This document shows positions 15,319 through 27,072 of a stretch of DNA of 64,000 nt, in pieces. Where the stretch lies: the NCBI RefSeq assembly GCF_013337115.1, contig NZ_SGWE01000004.1, positions 1,710,001 to 1,774,000 on the forward strand, read 5' to 3'. Under the pieces are notes generated by a model. The model was not told the origin of the DNA. It made no database searches and worked only from the letters and a program-made list of their open reading frames with translations. The stretch's first letter is position 1; each line of letters begins with the position of its first letter. The position numbers and the translations under genes were made by a program. This DNA is from Deinococcus sp. JMULE3. Its GTDB lineage: Bacteria > Deinococcota > Deinococci > Deinococcales > Deinococcaceae.

Positions 15319-15582
15319 CCCTATCTTTTATCTGTCTTTATTCTAAAAAAAGATAGTAGTAGTAGTAATAGGTCCTGTGGAAACTGTGGATAAGTGCCTT
15401 CGGGGTCCGCTGGGCGCGCATCTGTGCTGTGGACAAAATTGTGGATAACTGGCACTTTCCTGTGGACAACCTGTGGATAACTTCGGGACTTATCCACAAC
15501 CTCTCAGGGGGCCGAGTTATCCACAGACTTATCCACAGGAAAACCCCCGGTTATCCACAGCTTTTCCACAGGGTTTTCCACA
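15319..15582. other. Replication origin oriC
   Basis: The 359-bp dnaN-dnaA gap holds seven exact DnaA boxes (TTATCCACA or complement at 15385, 15440, 15472, 15490, 15517, 15529 and 15551, first bases) and at least five near matches (15376, 15428, 15461, 15562, 15574). Boxes left of about 15481 point one way and those right of it point the other. An AT-rich tract (15319-15371), the likely unwinding element, adjoins dnaN. This is the known arrangement for bacterial chromosomal origins. Confidence 0.95.
15354..15371 (-). other. DnaA-trio element
   Basis: Six consecutive TAG/TAA triplets (TAGTAGTAGTAGTAATAG on the plus strand) sit between the AT-rich tract and the first DnaA boxes (15376, 15385), separated by a short GC stretch. 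This matches the 3'-GAT/AAT-5' DnaA-trios of the basal unwinding system described in Bacillus subtilis. Confidence 0.75.
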
Positions 15583-15658
15583 GCTCGTGAAATGCTGCAC
15601 AGGTGTTTGGAACGGAAAATGGAACTTATTCTGAGCCAGGAAGAACGAATCCGCCGAA

Positions 15659-17032
15659 TTACGCATCGGAATCCTCGTCGTCCTGACCCTTCATCCGGCG
15701 GCGCAGCAGGTCCACCGCCGCCGTCAGTTCACTGTCCTTGCCCATCTGCTCCGAGACCTTGCTGATCGCGTGCATGACCGTCGAGTGATCCCGCCCGAAG
15801 AACTGCCCGATCTCCGGCAGGGAATGATCGGTCAGCTCGCGGATCAGGTACTGCGCCACCTGCCGCGCCTGCACCACCTCACGCACGCGCCCGGAACCGC
15901 GGATCACGTCGGGCGGCATGTTGAACTGCGCGGCCACCTGCCGCAGCACGTCCATCATCTCCACCTTCACTTCCTGCGGCGCGAACACGTTGCTCAGCGC
16001 TTTGGCCGCCACCGCCCGGCTGAAGGGCACGTTGTTCAGGCTGGAGAACGCCACCACCCGCATCAGCGCGCCCTCCAGCTCGCGGATGTTGCTCGTCACC
16101 TGCCGCGCGATGAGCTCCAGGACCTCCTGCGGGATGTCGATGCGGTTGTGCTCCGCGTTCATCTTCAGGATCGCCACGCGCGTCTCGTACTCCGGCGACT
16201 GGATGTCCGTGATCAGACCCCACTCGAAGCGGCTGCGCAGGCGGCCCTCCAGCGTCTGGATGTCCTTCGGCGGGCGGTCGGAACTCAGGATGATCTGCTT
16301 GTGGTTCTCGTACAGCGCGTTGAAGGTGTGGAAGAACTCCTCCTGCGTGCGCTCCTTGCCCGCCAGGAACTGGATATCGTCCACCAGCAGCAGGTCCACG
16401 CTGCGGTAGCGGTTGCGGAACTGCGTCATCTTGTCGTCACGGATCGCGTTGATCAGGTCGTTCGTGAACGACTCGGTGGACACGTACTCCACCCGCTTCC
16501 CGGGAAACCGCTCGAGCATGTAATGCCCGACCGCGTGCATGAGGTGGGTTTTCCCCAGGCCCACGTCCCCGTAGATGAACAGCGGGTTGTACGCCTTGCC
16601 GGGCGACTCCGCGACCGCCAGCGCCGCCGCGTGCGCGAGGTTGTTGTTCGGGCCCACCACGAAGTTCTCGAAGGTGTACTTCGGGTTCAGCACCTTGCGG
16701 TTCTCCGTGAAGGTGGGCGCCGGGGCGCGCGGCGCGGGCACGCTGGGCGGCGGGGGCGGATCGCTGGGCAGCAGCAGCGCGTCCTGCGCGGCGGGCAGCA
16801 CCTGGAAACTCACCTGCGGGTCCTGCGCGCCCAGGCTGCGCAGCGCGTCCTCGAGCAGTTTCAGGTAGTTCTTGCGGAACCACTCCTGCGCGAAGGAGTT
16901 GCGCACGCCCAGCACCAGCGAGCCGTCCTGCACGCCCAGATTCTTCACCGGCGCGAACCAGGTGTGGTACTCGACCTCTGTAATGTTCTTGCGGACGTAC
17001 CCCAGCACGTCCGACCAGATTTCCTGCGAGAT
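15659..17032 (-). CDS. dnaA: Chromosomal replication initiator DnaA (ATC start)
   Basis: 457-residue AAA+ initiator. Domain I starts [16 protein letters not shown]; Walker A is [10 protein letters not shown], Walker [11 protein letters not shown]; domain IV carries the box-recognition helix [12 protein letters not shown]. No ATG, GTG or TTG fits: the N-terminus conserved in Deinococcus DnaA begins at an ATC codon (17032-17030), 8 nt after a strong GGGAGG (17046-17041). An ATC start for DnaA was shown by N-terminal proteomics in Deinococcus deserti (proteogenomic re-annotation). The only in-frame GTG upstream overlaps the Shine-Dalgarno itself. Confidence 0.93.
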   Translation of the reverse strand: MSQEIWSDVLGYVRKNITEVEYHTWFAPVKNLGVQDGSLVLGVRNSFAQEWFRKNYLKLLEDALRSLGAQDPQVSFQVLPAAQDALLLPSDPPPPPSVPAPRAPAPTFTENRKVLNPKYTFENFVVGPNNNLAHAAALAVAESPGKAYNPLFIYGDVGLGKTHLMHAVGHYMLERFPGKRVEYVSTESFTNDLINAIRDDKMTQFRNRYRSVDLLLVDDIQFLAGKERTQEEFFHTFNALYENHKQIILSSDRPPKDIQTLEGRLRSRFEWGLITDIQSPEYETRVAILKMNAEHNRIDIPQEVLELIARQVTSNIRELEGALMRVVAFSSLNNVPFSRAVAAKALSNVFAPQEVKVEMMDVLRQVAAQFNMPPDVIRGSGRVREVVQARQVAQYLIRELTDHSLPEIGQFFGRDHSTVMHAISKVSEQMGKDSELTAAVDLLRRRMKGQDDEDSDA

Positions 17033-17156
17033 AAGGCGCACCTCCCTTAAGGCACTCTTGAGCGGGAGCCAGCATATCACCGCCCGTCCCTCTCTCCCGG
17101 CCTCTCTGCCGAGCCAAAGAGAAGCCGTAAGAGAGAAGCGGTCTCTCTCTCGGGGC

Positions 17157-18116
17157 TCAGCGACGCGCGGCGGCCAGCACTTCAGCTTCCCGCTGCGGGG
17201 TCAGGGCGTAGCTCAGCCCGGCGTGCTCACTCCAGGCCCGGGTGTCGCGCGCCGTGACCTCCGGGGCGGTCAGGGTCAGTCCGGCCATGACCGCCCGCTC
17301 CGCACTGACGTTCATCAGGCCCGCCTGCTCTCCGTCCTCCGGGATGAACAGCGGCAGTTCCCGGAAGCCCAGCCCCAGGTCCCGCAGCGTCGCCGCGTCC
17401 ACCCACACCGGCGCCCGGACGCCCAGCAGCCGCGCGAACTGCCCCCAGCTCAGGCGCGGCCCCGCCACGTTGAAGATCCCGCCCACCCCGCCCTCCACGA
17501 CCCGCACCGTGAAGCGCGCCAGGTCCCGCGCGTCGATCACCTGCACGTGATCGCTGCCGTTCCCCGGCAGCAGGGTCTCCCCTCCCCCGCTCGCCCGGTC
17601 CACCCAGTACGGGTAGCGGGCGGTGTGATCGAACGGCCCGGCCACGATCTGCGGCCGCAGGAGGGTCGCCCGCGCCCCGAACGCCGCCTGCACCACGTGC
17701 TCGCACGCGACCTTCAGCGGCCCGTACGTCTCGCCCGTCACGTCCGTCGTCCCCGCCGGAGCGGGGGGCAGCAGCGGGTCGTCCTCGCGCACCGGGTGCC
17801 GGTCCGGCTCGGCGTACACGCTGACCGTGCTGATCAGCACGTACCGCCCCACCCGCTCCCGTAGCGCATCCACGCTGGCCTGCACCGCCTGCGGCAGGTA
17901 CCCGCTGACGTCCACGCAGGCGTCCCAGGACCGGCCCGCGAGGGCGCCCAGGCCCCCCGCCTCACCCCGGTCGCCGCGCAGCCGCTCGACCTCTGCGGGC
18001 AGCTCGTCGGGCGTGCGGCCGCGCGTCAGGATGCTCACGCGGTGCCCCGAGGCCAGGAACGCCAGGACGATGTGCCGACCCACGAACTGCGTGCCGCCCA
18101 GAACCAGGATGTCCAT
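17157..18116 (-). CDS. NAD-dependent epimerase/dehydratase family (extended SDR)
   Basis: 319-residue Rossmann protein. The nucleotide motif is [10 protein letters not shown] near the N-terminus and the catalytic YxxxK is YGPLK, preceded by a Ser in STVSVY. This pattern matches sugar epimerases, isoflavone-reductase-like proteins and chloroplast CSP41-like proteins; the substrate is unknown. It is divergent from the next gene with only 18 bp between start codons, so the two promoters must overlap. Confidence 0.8.
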   Translation of the reverse strand: MDILVLGGTQFVGRHIVLAFLASGHRVSILTRGRTPDELPAEVERLRGDRGEAGGLGALAGRSWDACVDVSGYLPQAVQASVDALRERVGRYVLISTVSVYAEPDRHPVREDDPLLPPAPAGTTDVTGETYGPLKVACEHVVQAAFGARATLLRPQIVAGPFDHTARYPYWVDRASGGGETLLPGNGSDHVQVIDARDLARFTVRVVEGGVGGIFNVAGPRLSWGQFARLLGVRAPVWVDAATLRDLGLGFRELPLFIPEDGEQAGLMNVSAERAVMAGLTLTAPEVTARDTRAWSEHAGLSYALTPQREAEVLAAARR

Positions 18117-18134
18117 GCGCCTATCCTGTCACCC

Positions 18135-18422
18135 ATGAAGGTGAGGTTCACGCCGGGACGCGTCCGCGTCCGCATCGACGACCTGGAACTGGCCGCCCTG
18201 CAGCGCGGCGAGCCGCTGCACGCCCACGTGGGCTGGCCCGGCGGCGGCTGGACCCTGACCCTCGACCCGCGCGGTCACGACGTGGCGGGCGACGGGGGGA
18301 CACTCGCGGTGGGCCTCGCCCCACAGCTGGCGCAGCTGAGCGACCCCGCGCAGGAGGGCGTGACGATCAGCGGCGAGCCGCGCGTCACGGTGGAGAAGGA
18401 CTTCGGCCCGCAACACGCTTGA
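18135..18422 (+). CDS. Small conserved hypothetical protein
   Basis: 95 residues beginning MKVRFTPGRVRVRIDD, rich in beta-strand-forming residues, with no membrane segment or known motif. The start and pattern recall the small DUF7009-type proteins, but I cannot confirm it. The start is supported by a -10 box TATCCT ending 7 nt before the ATG (leaderless). Confidence 0.6.
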   Translation: MKVRFTPGRVRVRIDDLELAALQRGEPLHAHVGWPGGGWTLTLDPRGHDVAGDGGTLAVGLAPQLAQLSDPAQEGVTISGEPRVTVEKDFGPQHA

Positions 18423-18440
18423 AGACTTAACGCTTTCGAA

Positions 18441-18638
18441 TCAGCCGGAACTTTTCACTAGAAAAACAAGAAAGGCAATAAATAGCACGCTGATGATCAA
18501 AAATATGAGACATCCCTTATTGGCATCATCTATTTTTGGCTGCCATGATCCGTTATCTACAGATCTCAATTGTTTGCCGCCTCCGGAATTGTATCGGAAG
18601 TCTGATCCATAGGGGTTATGTTTTCTTCTTTTTGACAT
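18441..18638 (-). CDS. Small single-span membrane protein in an AT-rich patch
   Basis: 65 residues: a basic N-terminus (MSKRRKHNPYGSDFRY), a Gly-rich loop, then one membrane helix (about residues 44-61, LIFLIISVLFIAFLVFLV). Codon use (AGA, AAA, TTT, ATA-type) is unlike the GC-rich neighbours, and the whole 18423-18684 interval is AT-rich, so it was probably acquired recently. It follows dprA on the same strand by 46 bp. I do not recognise a family. Confidence 0.5.
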   Translation of the reverse strand: MSKRRKHNPYGSDFRYNSGGGKQLRSVDNGSWQPKIDDANKGCLIFLIISVLFIAFLVFLVKSSG

Positions 18639-18684
18639 GTGATGAGTTTGGCAGTTTTTTGAGGCAAAGCAAGAAAAGTTGCCC

Positions 18685-19782
18685 TCAGCGGCGCACCCAG
18701 CGGCCCCCGACCTCCTCGGCGAGGCCCAGCAGGTTCAGCATGACCAGCGCCGTCTGTACGTCCGGCAGCGGCAGGCCTGTGGCGGTCACGAGGTCGTCCA
18801 GCGTGACGGGTCCCGTCAGGGCCGCCAGCACCCGCGCCTGCTCGGGCGGGAGGTCCGGCAGTGGGGCGTCCGGGACGCTGCCCCAGCCCAGTTCGGTCAG
18901 GACATCGGCCGCGCTCTCGGTCAGGACGGCCCCGTCGCGGATCAGGGCGTGCGGTCCGGCGGCGCGCGGGTCCCCGGCGCGGCCCGGCACGGCGAACACC
19001 GTCCGGCCGCATTCCAGGGCGTGCGTGGCGGTGATCAGCGACCCGGACTTGCGTTCGCCCTCCACGACGACCGTTCCGGCGCTCAGCGCGGCGATCAGGC
19101 GGTTGCGGGTCGGGAAGTGATGCTGCGCGGGGCCGGTGTCCAGCGGGTACTCGCTGACCAGCGTGAGCTGCGCGGCCAGCCGGGCGTTCTCGCTGGGGTA
19201 CACGCGGTTCACGGCGCTGCCCAACACGCCGATGCTGACGCCGCCCGCCTCGACGGCCGCGCCGTGCGCGGCGGTGTCGATGCCGCGTGCCAGTCCACTG
19301 ACGACGATCACCCCGGCGCGGGCGAGGTCCGCGGCGAGCATCCGCGTGAACGCCTGCGCGTGCGGGCTGGCCGCTCGGGTCCCCACGATGCCGATGGCGC
19401 GCGGCACGGTCGGCAGGTCCGGCAGCAGGCCGCGCACCCACAGGGCGGGCGGCGGGTCGCCCAGCGCGTCCAGCGCCGCCGGGTAGCCGGGCAGGCCGCG
19501 CAGCAGCAGGGTCACGTCCTCCTGCGCCACCTTCGCGAGTTCCTGGTCGGCGCGGGTCAGGAATTCGGGGTTGCCGACGCTCTGCGCGGCGCGGGCGTCC
19601 AGGCCCGGCACCTCGCGCAGCTCCCGCAGCGGCGCCTGCCACGCGCCGGCCGCCGAACCGAAGTGCGCGCGGAGGGCCTCGATGCGGCGCGGACCGAGCT
19701 GCGCGGCGAAGCGCAGGGCCAGCAGGGCGCGCCGCTCGTCGGGGGGGACAGGGGCCGGCGGGTCGAACAGCGGACTGGTCAC
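18685..19782 (-). CDS. dprA: DNA processing protein DprA
   Basis: 365-residue DprA/Smf, which protects incoming single-stranded DNA and loads RecA during natural transformation; Deinococcus is transformable. The N-terminal helical domain precedes the Rossmann core with [24 protein letters not shown] and [15 protein letters not shown]. The C-terminal winged-helix (DML1-like) segment begins near [17 protein letters not shown]. The GTG at 19782 is favoured because TATGCT, a -10 box, ends 6 nt upstream (leaderless). Confidence 0.93.
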   Translation of the reverse strand: MTSPLFDPPAPVPPDERRALLALRFAAQLGPRRIEALRAHFGSAAGAWQAPLRELREVPGLDARAAQSVGNPEFLTRADQELAKVAQEDVTLLLRGLPGYPAALDALGDPPPALWVRGLLPDLPTVPRAIGIVGTRAASPHAQAFTRMLAADLARAGVIVVSGLARGIDTAAHGAAVEAGGVSIGVLGSAVNRVYPSENARLAAQLTLVSEYPLDTGPAQHHFPTRNRLIAALSAGTVVVEGERKSGSLITATHALECGRTVFAVPGRAGDPRAAGPHALIRDGAVLTESAADVLTELGWGSVPDAPLPDLPPEQARVLAALTGPVTLDDLVTATGLPLPDVQTALVMLNLLGLAEEVGGRWVRR

Positions 19783-19819
19783 CCGGTCAGCATAGGAGTC
19801 GCGTGGGTGCGCGCGTGGC

Positions 19820-21261
19820 TCAGGTGCCCATGCCCCCGACCGGGGTGAGCGGCGGTTCGTCCAGCATGTCCGCGTCGTCCAGGTCGTCGCTGTCGTCCCC
19901 CAGGGCCGCGCCGGGCAGCGTCAGGGTGAACAGCGCCCCGCCCTCCGGATGATTCGTGCCGGTCAGGTCCCCGCCGTGCATCCGCGCGATCTGCCGCGCC
20001 ACGCTCAGGCCCAGGCCGCTGCTGCCCGCGCCGCTCACGAACGGCTCGAAGATCCGCTCGCCCAGTTCCGGCGGCAGGCCCGGCCCGGAGTCCCGCACCC
20101 GGAAGCACAGCTGCTCCGGCGTCTCGCGCAGGTCCAGCGTGACCGTGCCGTCGGCGCCCGCGTGCCGCCGCCCGTTCGCCAGGAGGTTGCGCAGCGCCTG
20201 CGTCAGCCGGTCCGGGTCGCACAGGATCCCGGTGCCCCAGTCGCCGGTGAAGGTCGTGCCCGGCACCAGCCGGTCCAGCCGGTCGCGCAGCGTCCTGGCC
20301 GGGATGTAATGCCACGCGAGCTTCAGTTCCAGCTGCCCGCGCGCGAGCTGCATCAGGTCCTGCGTGGTGAAGGTCAGTTCGTCCGCGACCAGCGCCGCGC
20401 GGGCCACCTCCGGGTCGCCCAGGCGGGCCTCGGCGCGGCTCAGGCTGGCCTTCAGCACGGTCAGCGGCGCGCCCAGTTCATGCACGATCTGGCCCAGCAG
20501 CTGCTTCTCGCGCGCCTGCTGCGCCCCGATGCGCTCCAGCAGACTGTTGATCGCCGCGAGCAGCCGGTGCACCTCGTCCTCACGGTCCGGCAGAAGCAGC
20601 GGGTTGAGGTTCCGGGCCGGGTCCAGCCGGTCGGCGAGGTTCGCGGCGCTCTCCAGGCCCGCCAGCGCCCGCTGCCCCACCCACCAGCCGGTCAGGAGCA
20701 GGATCAGCGGCGCGGTGATCAGCGCCAGCAGCAGCGCACTCAGGGCACTCTGGCGCGCGGCGATCAGGTCATCTTCCGGCAGGCCTACCCACAGCGTCCC
20801 GAAGTCCCCCGCCTTGCGTTTCACGGCGCGCACCGTGGTGCCCTGCACCGGCACGCGCGACAGCGTCCCGAACGGGTACGGGGAGTTCAGGAACTCCCGC
20901 AGGGCCAGACTGGCCGCGATGACCTGCCCGTCGCGGTCCACCACGAGCGTGTACGCCCCGGCCCCCGTCGCCGACTGCCCGAAGCCGCCCCCCAGGTTCG
21001 TGAACGCCCCGGCCAGCGTGTCGGCGCGGTCGTTCAGGCGGTCCACGAACTGCTGCTCCATGCGCGACAGCAGCAGCGACACGACGCCCAGCGTGATCAG
21101 CATCAGCAGCGCGGCGCTCAGGGCGCTGTACGTCAGCGCCAGCCGGAAACGCAGGCTGTGCCGCCACGCCACCCGCGCCGAGTACAGGCCCGCGCCGGGC
21201 GTGAGCAGCGCGGCCCGCCGCGCCCCGGCCGGGGTCGTGACGGGCCGCGCCCCTTGGGTCA

Positions 21262-21262
<1 letters not shown>
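19820..21262 (-). CDS. Two-component sensor histidine kinase
   Basis: 480-residue membrane kinase. Two membrane helices (about residues 43-67 and 176-196) enclose an extracytoplasmic sensor. A HAMP-like linker follows, then the H-box [15 protein letters not shown] with the phospho-acceptor His, and the ATPase domain with N ([12 protein letters not shown]), DSGPGLPP and [12 protein letters not shown] boxes. The start overlaps the response-regulator stop (TGATG), so the pair is translationally coupled. The signal is unknown. The C-terminus has an acidic extension. Confidence 0.9.
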
Positions 21263-21921
<659 letters not shown>

Positions 21922-22050
21922 GCTTCTCCTTGAAGGGCGACCACTGGGAGTGGCCGCGGTTGACGTGATCCTACCGCCGCGCCCGCGTGGGCACCTTGAT
22001 AAAATCTGCGCGATATCTGAGGCCCACGTAGAGCTTCCGTCAGGTGCCGG

Positions 22051-22461
22051 TCAGCGGTTCTGCGCCGGGGGGGTCGCCTTGCGTAGGCCCGGCAGGCTCA
22101 GGGCCGCCGAGGCGACCTGCACGGTCGCCGTGACCCTGTACGCGCCGAGGAACTTCGTGATGGACTGCGCCGCGCCGCGGTCCTCGGCCAGGATGTTCAG
22201 CTGCCCGTTCACGAGACTGCCCGCGTAACGGCTCTTCAGGCCGGGGAAGGCGTTACGGGCGCGTTCCTCGTCACTCTGGGCGAACAGGACCACCACCGGG
22301 CCGCTGTAATCCCCGGCCAGCCGCACCGTGACCTTGCCGCCGCTGCTCTCGCCGTCCCCCAGTTTGGTGGACAGGTCGCGGTCCCACACGATCAGTTGCA
22401 GGGCCGCCGCAGGGGTGGACAGGGTCAGGAGGGTCAGCAGGGCAGTCAGGAAGCGGCGCAT
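22051..22461 (-). CDS. Secreted hypothetical protein
   Basis: 136 residues with a clear signal peptide (MRRFLTALLTLLTLSTPAAA, cleavage after AAA). The mature part is a small domain of alternating strands with no recognised motif; Pro/Ala near the end. Probably periplasmic. It is upstream of the two-component genes' strand neighbour but separated from them by about 130 bp, so a link is only a guess. Confidence 0.7.
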   Translation of the reverse strand: MRRFLTALLTLLTLSTPAAALQLIVWDRDLSTKLGDGESSGGKVTVRLAGDYSGPVVVLFAQSDEERARNAFPGLKSRYAGSLVNGQLNILAEDRGAAQSITKFLGAYRVTATVQVASAALSLPGLRKATPPAQNR

Positions 22462-22671
22462 GGGATCAGGGGAACTCCGGGGTCAGGGTCGGGGGTGGGG
22501 GGCAGGGCGGACATTCAGGTTACACGGAACCTGTGATTGCCCAGCGTAACAACGGCACCTGACGCCGGCCTGAAGGCCCACCCAGGTCACGCCCAGCGTA
22601 GGGGGTACGCTCTTGCGTCTTCCTGACGGCTGCCCGGCGGCGCACCCCGGCACGGTAGCCCCCGGCACAGC

Positions 22672-22704
22672 AAAGAGGAGCGGCCCGGCTGGGCGCTCCC
22701 CTCT
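22672..22704 (-). terminator. Intrinsic terminator of fumC
   Basis: Arms CGCTCCCCTCT (22694-22704) and AGAGGAGCG (22674-22682) pair with one small bulge; on the minus strand a short TTT follows. It begins 18 bp after the fumC stop. The rest of 22462-22721 shows no gene. Confidence 0.65.
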
Positions 22705-22721
22705 GCATGCCGGTGCGGGGT

Positions 22722-24116
<1,395 letters not shown>

Positions 24117-24127
24117 CGTGCGGCAAG

Positions 24128-24258
24128 TCTAGAGCATTCGCCGGAAAGTTCTGTCCTTTCCGGCCGAGCGGAGCGAGTGAATTTAACCGAGCAGGACGAA
24201 GAATGGAGGCGTCAGGAGTGCTCTTCCCTGACGCCGGAATTCGGAGAACTGCTCTAAA
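24128..24258. repeat. Palindromic small non-coding repeat (copy 2)
   Basis: 131 bp bounded by inverted repeats TCTAGAGCATTC and GAACTGCTCTAAA (imperfect). Inside are two hairpins: GCCGGAAAG/CTTTCCGGC and GGCGTCAG/CTGACGCC. Between them, on the minus strand, is the CACTCGCTCCGCTCGG linker shared with other copies. It lies between fumC and the diguanylate cyclase gene. Confidence 0.7.
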
Positions 24259-24270
24259 CGCCGCCGGGTG

Positions 24271-25367
24271 TCACACGTCCGGGAACGCCGACTGCATCTC
24301 CTCTTGATCCACCTGCCCCCGCCACCCGTCCCGCCCCGCGCGCTTCGCGGCGTACAGGCACTCGTCCGCCCGCGCCACCAGCACCGGCAGCGTATCCCCG
24401 GAATGTACCAGCGTCAGCCCCGCGCTGATCGTCACCACCCCACCCCCTCCACAGACTGCGACCGGAACGCGGCGCACACCGCCTCCGCCCGCGCCGCCGC
24501 GCCCGGACCATCCAGGCCCGGCAGGGTCATCAGGAACTCCTCGCCACCCCAGCGGCCCACCCGACCCCCCGGCGGCAACTGCGCCTCCAGCAGCCGCGCC
24601 GCCCACGCCAGCACCTCATCCCCCACCTGATGCCCGAACGCATCGTTCACCCGCTTGAAATGATCCAGGTCCAGCAGCATCGCCGCGCCCCCCGACCCGA
24701 TCAACGCCTCCACCGCCGGGTACATTCCCCGCCGGTTCGGCAGGTCCGTCAGCAGATCCGTGAACGCCAGCCGCGCCATGACCCGCACCTCACTCTGCTG
24801 CGCCGCGAACTGCCCCCGGTACCACGACAGCGCATGCGTGAACAGCAGCACGATCCCTACCGTCAACTGCAGCCGCGGCAGGTCCGGCGACACGCCCCCA
24901 CCCCGCAACGCCACCCCCACCCACGGCACGCCCGCACTGAACACGAACAGTGCCACGCTGTACAGCCCCGCCAGCCGGTTCGGGAAGATCAGGTACCCCA
25001 GCATGACGTTCACCACCACCGACCAGTACAGCAGGTCCGTCCCGCCCGCCGGAACCACCCGCTCCGTTTCCTCCAGCAGCGCCTGCGCGAACACCTGCAC
25101 GTTCACCGTGAAGAACATCAGCCGCTCCGGCACCTCCAGCGGCCGCCCCCGCACCAGCCACCCCAGACTGAACAGCGCCGTGGTCATCGTCACCGGCAAC
25201 ACCACCTGCACGTACAGGTTCGACCCACCCACGCGGCGCTCCAGCACGTTCAGGAACACCACCACTGCCAGCCCAAGAAGAATCACCGCGATATACAGCG
25301 TCCGCCGCAACTCCTCCGGCGGACGCCACGTAGGCGTTCCGGCAGCGCGTGACCGGGAGGACGGCAT
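24271..25367 (-). pseudogene. Membrane diguanylate cyclase (GGDEF), frameshifted
   Basis: The N-terminal part has about six membrane helices (residues 20-190) and leads into a GGDEF domain (cyclic-di-GMP synthesis) with LDLDHFKRVNDAFGHQVGDE and the active site written GGEEF. The frame then stops early. The missing end, ISAGLTLVHSGD and DECLYAAKRAGRDGW, continues in another frame to 24271. One extra G in the G run at 24443-24447 (minus-strand Gs) would restore VEGGGVVTISAG, so a single base is missing. The start at 25367 drops an unlikely upstream extension. It could be a true pseudogene, slippage-controlled, or a sequence error. Confidence 0.8.
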
Positions 25368-25427
25368 GGTCCCACCAGCGTACCCCCTCCATCCCCGCAC
25401 CCGTCAGCCCCCGATGGGGCCACCCTC

Positions 25428-25439
25428 TACACTGTTGCC
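25428..25439 (+). promoter_or_regulatory. thyA -10 box, leaderless start
   Basis: TACACT (25428-25433) ends 6 nt before the thyA ATG at 25440, placing transcription start at or next to the A of ATG, as is common in Deinococcus. There is no Shine-Dalgarno. Confidence 0.65.
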
Positions 25440-26234
25440 ATGCGGCAGTACCTCGACCTGATGCGCCACGTGCTGGAGCACGGCACCGACAAGACCGACC
25501 GGACCGGCACCGGCACCCGCTCGGTATTCGGCGCGCAGATGCGCTTCGACCTCCGGGATGGCTTCCCCCTGGTCACCACCAAGAAAGTCCACCTGAAAAG
25601 CGTCATCTACGAACTCCTGTGGTTCCTGCGCGGCGAGAGCAACGTCCGCTGGCTGCAGGAACGCGGCGTGAGCATCTGGGACGAATGGGCCGCCCCGGAC
25701 GGCGAACTCGGCCCCGTGTACGGCGTGCAGTGGCGCAGCTGGCCCACCCCCGACGGCAGCAGCATCGACCAGATCACGCAGGTCATCGAGCAGATCAAAC
25801 GTACGCCAGACAGCCGCCGCCTGATCGTGAACGCCTGGAACGTCGCGCAGATTGACGATATGGCCCTGCCCCCCTGCCACACCATGTTCCAGTTCTACGT
25901 CGCGGACGGACGGCTCAGCTGCCAGCTTTATCAAAGATCGGTTGATTGTGGTCTGGGGCTGCCGTTCAATATTGCCTCGTACGCCCTGCTGACGTTGATG
26001 GTCGCGCAGGTCACGGGCCTGGAACCCGGTGAGTTCATTCATACGTCCGGGGACGCGCACATCTACATGAATCACATTGATCAGGTGAGGGAACAGTTGG
26101 CGCGCGAACCGCACCCCCTCCCCGTGATGCACCTGAATCCAGAGGTCAAGGACATTTTCGATTTCAAGTACGAAGATTTCCGACTTGAAGGGTACAAGGC
26201 GCATCCTCATATCAAGATGGCCGTTTCAGTCTGA
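25440..26234 (+). CDS. thyA: Thymidylate synthase
   Basis: 264 residues, the same length as E. coli ThyA; methylates dUMP to dTMP with methylenetetrahydrofolate. The active-site Cys is in [13 protein letters not shown], the folate/dUMP site in [20 protein letters not shown], and the end IKMAVSV is normal, so it should work. Oddly, codon use changes sharply near 25924: upstream codons nearly all end in G or C, while downstream CTT, TAT, CAA, AGA, GTT, GAT, TGT, AAT and ATT appear and continue into the next gene. It heads an operon with a homing endonuclease, dCMP deaminase and folA. Confidence 0.96.
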   Translation: MRQYLDLMRHVLEHGTDKTDRTGTGTRSVFGAQMRFDLRDGFPLVTTKKVHLKSVIYELLWFLRGESNVRWLQERGVSIWDEWAAPDGELGPVYGVQWRSWPTPDGSSIDQITQVIEQIKRTPDSRRLIVNAWNVAQIDDMALPPCHTMFQFYVADGRLSCQLYQRSVDCGLGLPFNIASYALLTLMVAQVTGLEPGEFIHTSGDAHIYMNHIDQVREQLAREPHPLPVMHLNPEVKDIFDFKYEDFRLEGYKAHPHIKMAVSV

Positions 26235-26253
26235 CGTGAACGGGGAGGGCGAC

Positions 26254-27072
26254 GTGACCGGAGGAATCTACGAAATTCGCCACCGTGAGAGCGGCCGGTA
26301 TTACGTGGGGCGCACCGAGTGCTTCCGGAGTCGTTTTCGCCAGCACCGCTCTGATCTACGGTGCGGGCGGCACCACTGCGTCTTTCTTCAGCGGGCGTGG
26401 AACAAGTACGGCGCGCAGGCCTTCTCGTTCCATATCGTGACGGTGTGCAGTCTCAGTGAAGCGGTTGACATCGAGACGGCCCGACTGGCGCAGGACGATC
26501 CACTGAGGTACAACGTCAGCCGGATGTCCAGGGGCGGGGACCTGTTACGGCACCATCCGGATCGGGAGGCGATCCTGACCCGCCGCAGGGCTTCCTCGGC
26601 GCGCTTCATGCGGAGCCTGAGTGCACAGGAACGGATTCGTCTCTATGGTTGCCCCGGGGAGAAGAACGGCATGTACGGCCGAACCCACAGTGAGGAGAGT
26701 CGGCGGAAAATGTCCGAGACGTCACGCCTGACGGTGAAGAGGGGCAAGGACAGTCCGAATTACGGTCTGAAACGGTCCCCCGAGACTCGGGCTCGACTGT
26801 CTGAACTCGCCTCGGCCCGAACGGGCGAACGCAATCCATTCCACGGCCGCACCCACAGTGCAGCAACGAAGGAGAAACTGGCGATGGCCAACAGAGGACG
26901 AACACCGACGAATTCCCGTCCCGTTCAGGTGGAGGCCCAGCGGTTCCCCTCGGTCACCGCGGCGGCCCGGCACCTCGGGGTCACGCCTGCTCTGGTGATC
27001 TACCGGATCAAATCGCCCAAGTACGCGTACGCTTACGCCCTGCCGCAGCAGGATCACCGGGAGACCCTGTGA
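26254..27072 (+). CDS. GIY-YIG homing endonuclease with NUMOD repeats
   Basis: 272 residues. The GIY-YIG nuclease domain has GIY (4-6), YVG (17-19), an Arg near 28, the catalytic Glu at 74 and Asn at 87, all in I-TevI-like spacing. Then come three NUMOD3 DNA-binding repeats (NGMYGRTHSEESRRKM, SPNYGLKRSPETRARL, NPFHGRTHSAATKEKL) and a NUMOD1-like helix-turn-helix (FPSVTAAARHLGVTPALVIYRI). The GTG at 26254 is chosen for its GGGGAGGG Shine-Dalgarno; the ATG at 26185 lies inside thyA. The gene ends overlapping the deaminase start (GTGA). It looks intact. No intron remains in thyA, so it is free-standing. Confidence 0.9.
   Translation: MTGGIYEIRHRESGRYYVGRTECFRSRFRQHRSDLRCGRHHCVFLQRAWNKYGAQAFSFHIVTVCSLSEAVDIETARLAQDDPLRYNVSRMSRGGDLLRHHPDREAILTRRRASSARFMRSLSAQERIRLYGCPGEKNGMYGRTHSEESRRKMSETSRLTVKRGKDSPNYGLKRSPETRARLSELASARTGERNPFHGRTHSAATKEKLAMANRGRTPTNSRPVQVEAQRFPSVTAAARHLGVTPALVIYRIKSPKYAYAYALPQQDHRETL

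Noticed and set aside
17017..17080. Upstream ATG start for dnaA
   Set aside because: It would place the strong Shine-Dalgarno inside the coding region and add residues not seen in the family.
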